DNA from: Massilia sp.
GTDB lineage: Bacteria; Pseudomonadota; Gammaproteobacteria; Burkholderiales; Burkholderiaceae_D
Assembly: GCA_003520365.1 (NCBI GenBank)
Contig: DOUW01000426.1
Coordinates: forward strand, 1 to 8,287
Length of the DNA stretch: 8,287 bases
Reading direction: 5' to 3'
Part shown: one piece after another, positions 1 to 6,095 of the stretch
Numbering within the stretch: position 1 is the stretch's first letter
Layout: each line of letters starts with the position of its first letter
Made by a program: the position numbers and the translations under genes
The notes under the pieces: model-generated
The model's database searches: none
What the model saw: only the letters and a program-made list of their open reading frames with translations
What the model was told of the DNA's origin: nothing

Positions 1-771
1 TCCGCGCCTGCGTCCGCACCCGCTCCGGCCGTCCCGCGCCGCAGCCGCACCCCGGTGCGCGAAACCCGCGTCACCGGCCAGCCCGCCTTCGTTCTGCACA
101 GCTATCCCTACAAGGAAACCAGCCTCATCGTCGACCTGTTCACGCGCGACCATGGCCGCATCGCGGTCGTGGCCAAGGGCGCGAAACGGCCGCTGTCGAA
201 GCTGCGCGGGGTGCTGCAGACCTTCCAGCCGTTGTCCGTCTCCTGGAGCGGCAAGTCCGAGCTGCGCACCCTGATCGACGCCGAATGGGTCGGCGGCATG
301 CTGCCCCTCGAGCGCACGGCCCTGTTGTGCGGCTTCTACCTGAACGAACTGCTGGTGAAACTGCTGGCCCGCGACGACGCCCACCGCGTGCTGTTCGACC
401 ACTACGTTTCCACGCTTAACGAACTGGCGCACGACGAACCTGCACAAATCGTCTTGCGAAAATTCGAAAGGGCCTTACTTAAGGAAACGGGCGTCGCCGC
501 CGATCTTGCCCGCTCGACCACCACGCGCGAACCGGTTGCGGCCGATGCCAGCTACGTGGTCGACCCGGAACGGGGCGCGCGCGAAGCCCGGGTGTCCGAT
601 GTCTGGCCCGTGGTGTCCGGCAAGACCCTGCTCGACATGGAGCGCGAGGACTATGCCGATCCGGCAACCCTGGCACAGAGCAAGCAACTGATGCGCTTCC
701 TGCTGGCGCACCACCTGGGCGGCGCGCCGCTCAACACCCGGCAGATTTTGATTGATTTGATGCAGTTATAA
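1..771 (+). CDS. recO: DNA repair protein RecO (5' end outside the window)
   Basis: RecO works in the RecFOR pathway. It binds RecR and single-stranded-DNA-binding protein and helps load RecA at single-strand gaps. The visible protein matches the RecO family over its whole length. An N-terminal OB-fold-type region runs from [19 protein letters not shown] through [11 protein letters not shown] and LQTFQPL, and a helical C-terminal part ends near [15 protein letters not shown]. Counted from a GTG at 55 the protein has 238 residues, close to the 242 of E. coli RecO. The frame stays open from that GTG to the window edge, however, and encodes an Ala/Pro/Ser-rich stretch ending in RRSRTP, so the true start probably lies upstream. 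I therefore annotate it as 5'-partial. The stop TAA at 769-771 is 13 bp before pdxJ, as in the conserved era-recO-pdxJ-acpS order. Family assignment is firm; the start is not. Confidence 0.95.
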   Translation, partial: SAPASAPAPAVPRRSRTPVRETRVTGQPAFVLHSYPYKETSLIVDLFTRDHGRIAVVAKGAKRPLSKLRGVLQTFQPLSVSWSGKSELRTLIDAEWVGGMLPLERTALLCGFYLNELLVKLLARDDAHRVLFDHYVSTLNELAHDEPAQIVLRKFERALLKETGVAADLARSTTTREPVAADASYVVDPERGAREARVSDVWPVVSGKTLLDMEREDYADPATLAQSKQLMRFLLAHHLGGAPLNTRQILIDLMQL

Positions 772-784
772 GAAAAGAGCACAG

Positions 785-1555
785 ATGAGCTTCCTCGAAC
801 CCGTCGGCCCCGTCATCGACCTGGGCGTGAACATCGACCACATCGCCACCGTGCGCAATGCGCGCGGCACCGTCTATCCGGACCCGCTGCGCGCCGCGCT
901 GCTGGCCGAGCAGGCCGGCGCCGACCTGATCACGCTGCACCTGCGCGAGGACCGCCGCCACATCAAGGATGCCGACGTGCTGGCGATCCGCCCGCAGCTG
1001 GCCACGCGCATGAACCTGGAAGCGGCGGTCACGAAAGAGATGATCGACTTCGCCTGCCGGGTGAAACCCCAGGACGTCTGCCTGGTGCCCGAGCGGCGCG
1101 AGGAAGTGACGACCGAGGGCGGGCTGGACGTGATCCGCTACTTCGACGAGGTCGAGGCCGCCGTGAAGCAGCTGAAAGGCGAGGGCATCCGCGTTTCGCT
1201 CTTCATCGACGCCGACGCGGCCCAGATCGAGGCTGCCGCGAAGACCGGCGCCACCGTGATCGAGCTGCACACCGGCCGGTATGCCGAAGCCGAAGGCGCG
1301 GAAGTTGCCCGTGAGATCGAGCGCATCAAGGTCGGCGTCGCCGCCGGCATGAAGCACGGCCTGGTGGTGAATGCCGGCCACGGCCTGCACTACACCAACG
1401 TGCAGCCGATCGCGGCGATGAAGGACATCGCCGAGCTGAACATCGGCCACGCCATCGTCGCCCACGCGCTGTTCGCGGGCTGGGAAAACGCGGTGCGCGA
1501 GATGAAGGCGATCATGGTCGCGGCGCGTCTTGGCGTGAGCCTGGGGGCAAAATGA
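785..1555 (+). CDS. pdxJ: Pyridoxine 5'-phosphate synthase PdxJ
   Basis: PdxJ performs the last ring-closing step of DXP-dependent vitamin B6 synthesis. It condenses 1-deoxy-D-xylulose 5-phosphate with 3-amino-2-oxopropyl phosphate to give pyridoxine 5'-phosphate, in the cytoplasm. The 256-residue protein is slightly longer than the usual 240-245 and aligns with E. coli PdxJ throughout as a TIM-barrel enzyme. Visible family motifs are [16 protein letters not shown] (14-29), HLREDRRHI with H52, R54 and H59 (the E. coli active-site His45/Arg47/His50 set), NLE with E79, [15 protein letters not shown] (101-115), SLFID (138-142), NAGHGL with H199, and ELNIGHAI (217-224). The ATG at 785 gives about nine extra residues before the conserved core, and its ribosome-binding site is weak (AAAAGAG at 773-779). 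The stop overlaps the acpS start in an ATGA, so translation of the two genes is probably coupled. Confidence 0.97.
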   Translation: MSFLEPVGPVIDLGVNIDHIATVRNARGTVYPDPLRAALLAEQAGADLITLHLREDRRHIKDADVLAIRPQLATRMNLEAAVTKEMIDFACRVKPQDVCLVPERREEVTTEGGLDVIRYFDEVEAAVKQLKGEGIRVSLFIDADAAQIEAAAKTGATVIELHTGRYAEAEGAEVAREIERIKVGVAAGMKHGLVVNAGHGLHYTNVQPIAAMKDIAELNIGHAIVAHALFAGWENAVREMKAIMVAARLGVSLGAK

Positions 1556-1953
1556 TCTACGGCATCGGCACCGACATCGTCCAGATCTCGCGTGTCGAGG
1601 CGGCGCTCGCGCGCAGCGGCGAGCGCTTCGCCGAAAAGATCCTGGGCCCGCAGGAACTGGAGAAATACCATGCGCGCCGTGCGCGCAGCGCAGTGCGCGG
1701 CCTGCGTTTCCTGGCCACGCGCTTTTCGGCCAAGGAAGCGTTTTCGAAAGCCATCGGCCTGGGCATGCGCATGCCCATGACCTGGCGTTCGGCGCAGATG
1801 CTCAACGACCCGAGCGGCAAGCCGGTCATCGTGTGCAGCGGCGCGCTGGAAGAATTCATGCGCAACAACCGCTTGAGCGCCCAGGTGACGATCAGCGACG
1901 AAGCCGACTACGGCGTCGCCTTCGTCATCGTCACCCGCGACGAGCAGGCCTGA
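1552..1953 (+). CDS. acpS: Holo-[acyl-carrier-protein] synthase AcpS
   Basis: AcpS transfers the 4'-phosphopantetheine arm of coenzyme A to a serine of apo-ACP, which makes the carrier active for fatty-acid synthesis. The 133-residue product has the usual size (126 in E. coli). It carries both hallmark motifs: GIGTDIV near the N-terminus, with the metal-binding Asp at residue 8, and [12 protein letters not shown] (58-69), with the second metal/CoA-site acid at E62. The C-terminal [16 protein letters not shown] strand region is also typical. The ATG overlaps the pdxJ stop by 4 bp, and a GGGGG at 1543-1547 serves as a likely ribosome-binding site. AcpS and the downstream uvrC lie in the same reading frame, separated by the TGA at 1951-1953 and eight sense codons. 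Confidence 0.96.
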   Translation: MIYGIGTDIVQISRVEAALARSGERFAEKILGPQELEKYHARRARSAVRGLRFLATRFSAKEAFSKAIGLGMRMPMTWRSAQMLNDPSGKPVIVCSGALEEFMRNNRLSAQVTISDEADYGVAFVIVTRDEQA

Positions 1954-1977
1954 ACCAATACGACGCAAGCGATACCA

Positions 1978-4071
1978 GTGACCAAGGAAGTGCCATCCTC
2001 CGAATCGCCGGACCACCCGGCGCCCGACAACGCCAACAAGGTAGCGGAAGCGCCGGTGACCTACGTTGCCGCCAGCGGAGCGGCCTTGCCGGCCCCGCAT
2101 CCCGCCGCGGACAAGCCGGCGCCCGCCCACGGCGCCAGGACTGACACCGCGCGCCCGCGTCCCGACGCGCGGCAAGCCATGAAGGAAGAGCTGACGGCGA
2201 CCCTGAAGGAGGACGCCGCAGGGCCCGTGCAGCCTACCGCCGACGCGCGCGAGCAGGTGCTGGCCACGGTCGCCAAGCTGCCCGGCCTGCCGGGCGTGTA
2301 CCGCTACTTCGACGCCAACGGGAACGTGCTCTACGTCGGCAAGGCGCGCAACCTCAAGAACCGCGTCTCGAGCTACTTCCAGAAAAACCTGTCGAGCCCG
2401 CGCATTGCGATGATGGTCTCGCAGATCGCGCACCTGGAAACGACGGTCACCCACAGCGAGGCCGAAGCCCTGATCCTGGAAAACAACCTGATCAAGGCGC
2501 TCAAGCCCCGCTACAACATCCTGTTTCGCGACGATAAGTCCTATCCCTACCTGAAGATCACGGGCGGCGATTTTCCGCGCATGGCCTATTACCGCGGCGC
2601 CCTGGACAAGAAGAGCCAGTACTTCGGTCCTTTCCCGAGCGCCTGGGCGGTCAAGGAGTCGATCCAGATCCTGCAGAAGGTGTTCATGCTGCGCACCTGC
2701 GAGGACAGCGTGTATGCGAACCGCACGCGGCCCTGCCTGCTGCACCAGATCGGGCGCTGCAGCGGCCCCTGCGTGAACCTGATAGCCAAGGACGAGTACC
2801 GGGTCGACGTCGAGAACGCCGCCAAGTTCCTGCGCGGGCGCCAGACCGAGGTCATGGAAGACCTGCAGGCCAAGATGCATGGCTTTGCCGAAAAGCTGAT
2901 GTTCGAGCAGGCGGCCGGCGTGCGCAACCAGATCCAGTCGCTCTCGCGCGTGCTGCACCAGCAGAGCATGGAAACGACCGGCGACGCCGACGTCGACATC
3001 ATTGCCGTGGTGGTGCAGGGCGGACGCGCCTGCGTCAACCTGGCCATGGTGCGCGGCGGACGCCACCTGGGCGACCGCGCCTACTTCCCGACCCAGGTCG
3101 GGGAAGCGATCGCCGAGCAGTCGATCGAATGCGAAGTGCTGGCCGCCTTCCTGGTCCAGCACTACACCGACAAATTCATCCCGAACTGCCTGATCCTGAA
3201 CATCGAGTTCGACCAGCCGGAACTGATGGTGGCCCTGACCGAGCAGTGCGGACACCGGATCAACCTGATCTTCCAGCCGCAGGGCCAGCGTCGTCAGTGG
3301 CTTGAGCTCGCTCAAAAGGGCGCGGAGATATCCCTGGCGCGTCTGTTGTCTGAACAAGGGTCGCAGCAGTCGCGCACTCGCGCCCTGGCTGAAACCTTGT
3401 CGCTGGACGCGACCGACCTCGAGTCCCTGCGTATCGAGTGTTTCGACATCAGCCACACGGCGGGCGAAGCGACGCAGGCGTCCTGCGTGGTCTTTCACCA
3501 CCACGCGATGCAGAACTCGGAATACCGCCGCTTCAACATCAACGGCATCACGCCGGGCGACGATTATGCCGCCATGCGGCAGGTGCTCACGCGCCGCTAC
3601 GAGAAGGTCGCCAGCGGCGACGGCGTGATGCCCGACGTGGTGCTGGTCGACGGCGGCAAGGGCCAGGTCGAGATGGCGCGCCAGGTGTTTTCCGAACTCG
3701 GCCTCGACATCGGCCTGATCGTCGGCGTCGCGAAGGGGGAGGGCCGCAGGGTCGGCCTGGAAACGCTGATCTTCGCCGACGGCCGCGCGCCCCAGGAGCT
3801 CGGCAAGGAATCGGCCGCGCTGATGCTGGTCGCCCTGATCCGCGACGAAGCGCACCGCTTCGCCATCACCGGCATGCGCGCCAAGCGCGCCAAGGCGCGC
3901 CAGGCTTCGCGGCTGGAAGAGATCGAAGGCATCGGCGCCAAGCGCCGCCAGCGCCTGCTGGCCCGCTTCGGCGGCCTGCGTGGCGTGATCGATGCGAGCG
4001 TCGAAGACCTGTGCCAGGTCGAAGGCATCTCGACCGCGCTGGCGGAAGAGATTTATCGGCAGCTGCACTGA
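1978..4071 (+). CDS. uvrC: Excinuclease ABC subunit UvrC with extended N-terminus
   Basis: UvrC makes both incisions around a DNA lesion in nucleotide excision repair, acting with UvrA and UvrB. From the GTG at 1978 it has 697 residues against 610 in E. coli. Domains in order: an Ala/Pro-rich extension (1-98); a GIY-YIG nuclease (about 102-180) with GVY at 106-108, YVGK at 119-122, R129, Y133 and the catalytic Glu of LILENN at E168; a cysteine quartet C241, C253, C261, C265 matching the UvrC 4Fe-4S site; a UVR-like helical UvrB-binding segment (about 284-330); an RNase H-like nuclease with D490 (FDIS), D558 (LVDGG) and H626 (RDEAHRF); and a helix-hairpin-helix pair (about 644-697). The start is uncertain. 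GTG 1978 is the first possible start after the acpS stop but lacks a good ribosome-binding site. In-frame GTG 2056, ATG 2179 and GTG 2227 are alternatives. Confidence 0.96.
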   Translation: MTKEVPSSESPDHPAPDNANKVAEAPVTYVAASGAALPAPHPAADKPAPAHGARTDTARPRPDARQAMKEELTATLKEDAAGPVQPTADAREQVLATVAKLPGLPGVYRYFDANGNVLYVGKARNLKNRVSSYFQKNLSSPRIAMMVSQIAHLETTVTHSEAEALILENNLIKALKPRYNILFRDDKSYPYLKITGGDFPRMAYYRGALDKKSQYFGPFPSAWAVKESIQILQKVFMLRTCEDSVYANRTRPCLLHQIGRCSGPCVNLIAKDEYRVDVENAAKFLRGRQTEVMEDLQAKMHGFAEKLMFEQAAGVRNQIQSLSRVLHQQSMETTGDADVDIIAVVVQGGRACVNLAMVRGGRHLGDRAYFPTQVGEAIAEQSIECEVLAAFLVQHYTDKFIPNCLILNIEFDQPELMVALTEQCGHRINLIFQPQGQRRQWLELAQKGAEISLARLLSEQGSQQSRTRALAETLSLDATDLESLRIECFDISHTAGEATQASCVVFHHHAMQNSEYRRFNINGITPGDDYAAMRQVLTRRYEKVASGDGVMPDVVLVDGGKGQVEMARQVFSELGLDIGLIVGVAKGEGRRVGLETLIFADGRAPQELGKESAALMLVALIRDEAHRFAITGMRAKRAKARQASRLEEIEGIGAKRRQRLLARFGGLRGVIDASVEDLCQVEGISTALAEEIYRQLH

Positions 4072-4126
4072 GCGGTTCACCCTGCGAACGCACCGGGAAC
4101 GCTCGCGTCCCCGACGTTGTCGTAGG

Positions 4127-4258
4127 GTGGGCTCTCGAGCCCACGCAGTACCACGGTTGATCATTCGCGACTGTGCGCGGAGCCGTGCACCGTCCCGTTT
4201 GGTCGGCGCACCGTATACGTATCCGTTCGCTTACTCGACCGAGCATGCGCCCTACCGC
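4127..4258 (+). repeat. Tandem unit 1 (132 bp) of element A
   Basis: This is the first copy of a unit that starts with a GTGGGCT-CTCG-AGCCCAC hairpin and continues through a spacer containing TTGATCATTCGCG, CACCGTCCCGTT and TTACTCGACCGAGCATGCGC. It is followed without a gap by a second copy at 4259-4389, which has about ten substitutions and one single-base deletion. Confidence 0.85.
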
Positions 4259-4389
4259 GTGGGCTCTCGAGCCCACGCGGTACCCCGGTCGATCATTCGC
4301 GGCTGTCCGCGGAGCCCTGCACCGTCCCGTTCGGTCGGCGCACCGTACACGATCCGTTCGCTTACTCGACCGAGCATGCGCTCTACCGC
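4259..4389 (+). repeat. Tandem unit 2 (131 bp) of element A
   Basis: This second copy of the 132-bp unit is about 92% identical by manual alignment. Its leading hairpin is part of the longest palindrome in the region (13-bp stem, 4253-4282). It ends where the terminal ACAAGT-type hairpin (4390-4407) begins. Confidence 0.85.
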
Positions 4390-4420
4390 GTGGGCACAAG
4401 TGCCCACCCTACGAAAAGCC
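4385..4420 (+). repeat. 36-bp exact direct repeat, copy 1
   Basis: The stretch from ACCGCGTGGGC through CCCTACGAAAAGCC is identical, base for base, to 4596-4631. It includes the right-hand hairpin of element A and seven bases (AAAAGCC) beyond the inverted end. The shared sequence therefore extends past the apparent element boundary. Confidence 0.9.
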
Positions 4421-4459
4421 AGCACGAGACCACCGAGGGCGTTCGCGCACCTATGTTTC

Positions 4460-4624
4460 CGTAGGGTAGGCTCTCGAGCCCACGCGGTACGACAGTTGAT
4501 CAATCAAGGCTGTTCGCGGAGCTTCCGAGGCGTCGGAAATCCTTGAAGCATGCCGCCGCTCCTTCGCTCATTTGTTCGACCGATCACCCGGGGTCACCGC
4601 GTGGGCACAAGTGCCCACCCTACG
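4460..4624. repeat. REP-like palindromic element B (diverged single unit)
   Basis: This 165-bp relative of element A starts with CGTAGGGTAGGC (4460-4471) and ends with GCCCACCCTACG (4613-4624), so its ends are inverted repeats with one mismatch. The left hairpin is of the CTCG-loop type and has one mismatched pair. The right hairpin (4601-4618) is the ACAAGT type with a perfect 8-bp stem. The spacer is a diverged form of the element A unit: TTGATCAATCAAGGCTGTTCGCGGAGC resembles the element A spacer at about 4157-4183, and its right part ends in the same ACCGC before the last hairpin. The left-to-right order of hairpin types is the same as in element A. Confidence 0.78.
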
Positions 4625-4631
4625 AAAAGCC
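4596..4631 (+). repeat. 36-bp exact direct repeat, copy 2
   Basis: This segment is identical to 4385-4420. It covers the right-hand hairpin of element B and the following AAAAGCC. Confidence 0.9.
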
Positions 4632-4744
4632 CCGCCGCGCTGGTCGCCCCACCCATTACAGCCGAGCTCAACTAGTCCAATTTGCAATACCCATGTAGAC
4701 TAGCGGCGCACGCTTTTTTAACGGTAAGCCAGTTCGCGCCTTTT
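4632..4744. other. Gene-free leader between the repeats and pgsA
   Basis: No gene is visible here. The stretch contains a TTGCAA (4682-4687) and a TAGACT (4696-4701), but only 8 bases separate them, so they do not form a normal sigma-70 promoter. A T6 run follows at about 4713-4719. I cannot place the pgsA promoter with confidence; pgsA may be read through from uvrC or be served by a weak promoter here. Confidence 0.4.
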
Positions 4745-5323
4745 ATGCCTTTTAACATCCCGATCCTCCTGACCTGGTTACGTGTAGCACTCATTCCCCT
4801 GGTTGTCGGCGTCTACTATCTTCCCGAGCACTGGCTTACCCGTCCCGAGCAAAACCTGGCGGCGACGCTCGTGTTCATCGTCGCGGCGGTCACCGACTGG
4901 TTCGACGGTTTCCTGGCGCGGCGCTGGAACGAGACCTCGGCCTTCGGCGCCTTCCTCGACCCGGTCGCGGACAAGCTGATGGTTGCCGGCGCCCTGCTGA
5001 TGCTGATCCAGCTCCAGCGTGTCGACGCCGTCATCGCCTTCATCATCATCGGGCGTGAGATCACGATCTCGGCGCTGCGCGAATGGATGGCCGAGATCGG
5101 CGCCCGCAAGTCGGTCGCGGTCAGCTCGCTGGGCAAGGTGAAGACCGCGGCCCAGATGGCCGCGATCCCGATGCTGCTCTTCCACGAGACCCTGTTCGGC
5201 CTCGATATGCAGTACTGGGGCAAGATCCTGCTGTGGGTCGCAGGCGTATTGACGGTATGGTCGATGTTCTACTACCTGCGCCGCGCCTGGCCGCTGATCA
5301 AGGAAAAAAGCGGGAACATGTAA
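4745..5323 (+). CDS. pgsA: CDP-diacylglycerol--glycerol-3-phosphate 3-phosphatidyltransferase PgsA
   Basis: PgsA is an inner-membrane enzyme that makes phosphatidylglycerol phosphate from CDP-diacylglycerol and glycerol 3-phosphate, the committed step to phosphatidylglycerol and cardiolipin. The 192-residue protein aligns with E. coli PgsA (182 residues) from the first residues: MPFNIPILLTWLRV against MQFNIPTLLTLFRV. The CDP-alcohol phosphotransferase signature is complete (D54, G55, A58, R59, G68, D72, D76), preceded by D51. Other conserved stretches are GREITISALREWMAE (103-117) and SLGKVKTAAQM (128-138). Hydrophobic segments lie near 7-26, 38-50, 78-90, 95-105, 138-150 and 160-178. The frame opens further upstream at a TTG (4682), but family similarity begins at ATG 4745, so I chose that start; its ribosome-binding site is weak. 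In E. coli pgsA also follows uvrC and precedes glyW-cysT, which supports the call. Confidence 0.96.
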   Translation: MPFNIPILLTWLRVALIPLVVGVYYLPEHWLTRPEQNLAATLVFIVAAVTDWFDGFLARRWNETSAFGAFLDPVADKLMVAGALLMLIQLQRVDAVIAFIIIGREITISALREWMAEIGARKSVAVSSLGKVKTAAQMAAIPMLLFHETLFGLDMQYWGKILLWVAGVLTVWSMFYYLRRAWPLIKEKSGNM

Positions 5324-5342
5324 GATTACTTCTTCGTCATCC

Positions 5343-5377
5343 TTGACGTACGGATCAGATAGTCTATAATGCCTGCC
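5343..5377 (+). promoter_or_regulatory. Sigma-70 promoter of the tRNA-Gly/tRNA-Cys cluster, with GC-rich discriminator
   Basis: A -35 box TTGACG (5343-5348) and a consensus -10 box TATAAT (5365-5370) are separated by 16 bases. Transcription should start near 5377. The bases after the -10 box, GCCTGCC, form a GC-rich discriminator like those of stable-RNA promoters under ppGpp/stringent control (family knowledge, not shown here). The promoter starts 19 bp after the pgsA stop and about 70 bp before the first tRNA, so the tRNAs need not rely on pgsA transcription. Confidence 0.8.
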
Positions 5378-5412
5378 TGTTGCGAACGACATCGCAGCAA
5401 ACGAAAGACAAA

Positions 5413-5488
5413 GCGGGAGTAGCTCAGTTGGTAGAGCGCAACCTTGCCAAGGTTGAGGTCGAGAGTTCGAGACTCTTCTCCCGCTCCA
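5413..5488 (+). tRNA. glyW: tRNA-Gly(GCC), copy 1
   Basis: The 76-nt cloverleaf has acceptor stem GCGGGAG/CTCCCGC, D-stem GCTC/GAGC, anticodon stem CAACC/GGTTG with loop TTGCCAA (anticodon GCC), and T-arm GAGAG-TTCGAGA-CTCTT, which has one G-U pair. The discriminator is U and CCA is encoded. It closely resembles E. coli glyW and occupies the same place after pgsA. It is the first of four identical copies and the closest to the strong promoter. Confidence 0.97.
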
Positions 5489-5534
5489 ACGTTTGCGATG
5501 AAGTCGAAGCGATAAGCAGTAGTAACAAGTTGTC

Positions 5535-5563
5535 TTGGAAGTTGAAACGATTTCTGCGATAAT
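5535..5563 (+). promoter_or_regulatory. Possible internal promoter ahead of tRNA-Gly copy 2
   Basis: TTGGAA (5535-5540) and GATAAT (5558-5563) are 17 bases apart. The -10 box is followed by GCGTGAC, similar to the GCCTGCC after the main tRNA promoter. The expected start near 5570 would leave a very short leader before the tRNA at 5579. The 90-bp spacer holding it is also more AT-rich than its surroundings and is the longest spacer between glycine tRNAs. The -35 match is only moderate. Confidence 0.45.
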
Positions 5564-5578
5564 GCGTGACTCCAGAAT

Positions 5579-5654
5579 GCGGGAGTAGCTCAGTTGGTAG
5601 AGCGCAACCTTGCCAAGGTTGAGGTCGAGAGTTCGAGACTCTTCTCCCGCTCCA
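5579..5654 (+). tRNA. tRNA-Gly(GCC), copy 2
   Basis: This 76-nt gene is identical in sequence to copy 1, with anticodon GCC and encoded CCA. It follows a 90-bp spacer that contains a possible promoter of its own. Confidence 0.97.
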
Positions 5655-5696
5655 TTCAGGAGCATCAGTAGTAAAGTTGGCAGTAAAACACTCCGT

Positions 5697-5772
5697 GCGG
5701 GAGTAGCTCAGTTGGTAGAGCGCAACCTTGCCAAGGTTGAGGTCGAGAGTTCGAGACTCTTCTCCCGCTCCA
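5697..5772 (+). tRNA. tRNA-Gly(GCC), copy 3
   Basis: This 76-nt gene is identical to copies 1, 2 and 4, with anticodon GCC and encoded CCA. The spacer before it is 42 bp. No separate promoter is apparent, so it is probably processed from the same precursor. Confidence 0.97.
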
Positions 5773-5802
5773 TGAAGCGAGTGTCGTTAGCAGGACTCCT
5801 AA

Positions 5803-5878
5803 GCGGGAGTAGCTCAGTTGGTAGAGCGCAACCTTGCCAAGGTTGAGGTCGAGAGTTCGAGACTCTTCTCCCGCTCCA
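5803..5878 (+). tRNA. tRNA-Gly(GCC), copy 4
   Basis: This 76-nt gene is identical to the other three copies, with anticodon GCC and encoded CCA. The spacer before it is 30 bp. It is followed by a small perfect hairpin, GAGAAG/CTTCTC (5886-5903), that lacks a T-run and is therefore not a clear terminator. Transcription probably continues into tRNA-Cys. Confidence 0.97.
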
Positions 5879-5906
5879 GAATTCAGAGAAGACGTTGCTT
5901 CTCATG

Positions 5907-6032
5907 TTGATTTGGCACCATAACCCGCCAGCTCAGCAGTCTTACCATATACTCTGGCGAGGTAGCAAAGCGGTTATGCAGCGGCCTGCAAAGCCGTCTA
6001 GACGGGTTCGACTCCCGTCCTCGCCTCCAGAA
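5907..6032 (+). repeat. Direct repeat copy 1 carrying the intact tRNA-Cys
   Basis: From TTGATTT through CTCCAGAA this segment is related to 6441-6567. The 49 bases upstream of each tRNA-Cys have equal length and share TTGATTT at the start, then GCTCAGCAGTC and CTGGCGAGG. The two copies start 534 bp apart and bracket the small membrane-protein gene. Confidence 0.7.
5956..6029 (+). tRNA. cysT: tRNA-Cys(GCA), intact copy
   Basis: This is a 74-nt cloverleaf with acceptor stem GGCGAGG/CCTCGCC, short D-stem GCA/TGC, anticodon stem GCGGC/GCCGT with loop CTGCAAA (anticodon GCA), and T-arm ACGGG-TTCGACT-CCCGT fully paired. The discriminator is U and CCA is encoded. It closely resembles E. coli cysT, which likewise follows glyW. 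It is probably the last member of the transcript that starts at the promoter near 5343-5370 and ends at the terminator just downstream. Confidence 0.97.
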
Positions 6033-6043
6033 AAAACGCGATC

Positions 6044-6065
6044 CGCCGGCTCTTGCCGGCGTTTT
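6044..6065 (+). terminator. Intrinsic terminator after the tRNA-Gly/tRNA-Cys cluster
   Basis: A perfect 7-bp stem CGCCGGC/GCCGGCG (6044-6050 with 6055-6061) has a TCTT loop and is followed by TTTT. An A-run upstream (6031-6036) could pair with the T-run. It lies 14 bp beyond the tRNA-Cys CCA end and separates the tRNA cluster from the next gene. Confidence 0.8.
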
Positions 6066-6095
6066 GCATTTCTGCCTCAGTTCAAGATTTCCATC

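Larger units (their letters stand above)
4121..4413. repeat. Composite REP-like palindromic element A with internal tandem duplication
   Basis: This 293-bp block begins with CGTAGGGTGGGC (4121-4132) and ends with its exact reverse complement (4402-4413), so it has perfect 12-bp inverted ends. Inside are three hairpins. One at 4127-4144 has a 7-bp stem with a CTCG loop. One at 4253-4282 has a perfect 13-bp stem with a CTCG loop. One at 4390-4407 has an 8-bp stem around AA. The segments 4127-4258 (132 bp) and 4259-4389 (131 bp) are tandem copies differing at about ten positions, by manual alignment. GTAGGGTGGG-type palindromes are a familiar intergenic repeat class in proteobacteria, and REP-type repeats are often mobilised by RAYT transposases. 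No such gene is in the window, so mobility is an inference. The hairpins have no U-tract, but they are the only candidate 3'-end structures for uvrC mRNA. Confidence 0.85.

Noticed and set aside
731..1465. 244-codon minus-strand frame opposite pdxJ
   Set aside because: It is a shadow of pdxJ; its composition is that of an antisense translation, with no known motif.
1390..4164. Very long open frame on the minus strand (924 codons) opposite acpS and uvrC
   Set aside because: It lies antisense to clearly real genes in a GC-rich region where stops are rare in that frame. Its product is compositionally odd (His/Asp/Gln/Val-rich) and shows no recognisable domain.
4682..4744. TTG start giving pgsA 21 extra residues
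   Set aside because: PgsA similarity begins exactly at ATG 4745 (MPFNIP). The upstream codons look non-coding.
5380..5846. Short frames containing GVAQLVERNLAKVEVESSRLFSRS
   Set aside because: These are translations of the tRNA-Gly genes, a common annotation artefact.
4121..5878. Regular repeats that could suggest a CRISPR array
   Set aside because: The repeats are either REP-like palindromes with related, non-unique spacers or 76-nt tRNA genes. Spacer lengths vary and no cas genes are present.
5886..5903. GAGAAG/CTTCTC hairpin between tRNA-Gly copy 4 and tRNA-Cys as a terminator
   Set aside because: The stem is only 6 bp and no T-run follows; it is more likely a processing or incidental structure.
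5948..5953. TATACT resembling a -10 box just before tRNA-Cys
   Set aside because: It ends only two bases before the tRNA, so a start site would fall inside the gene, and no -35 box is in place.
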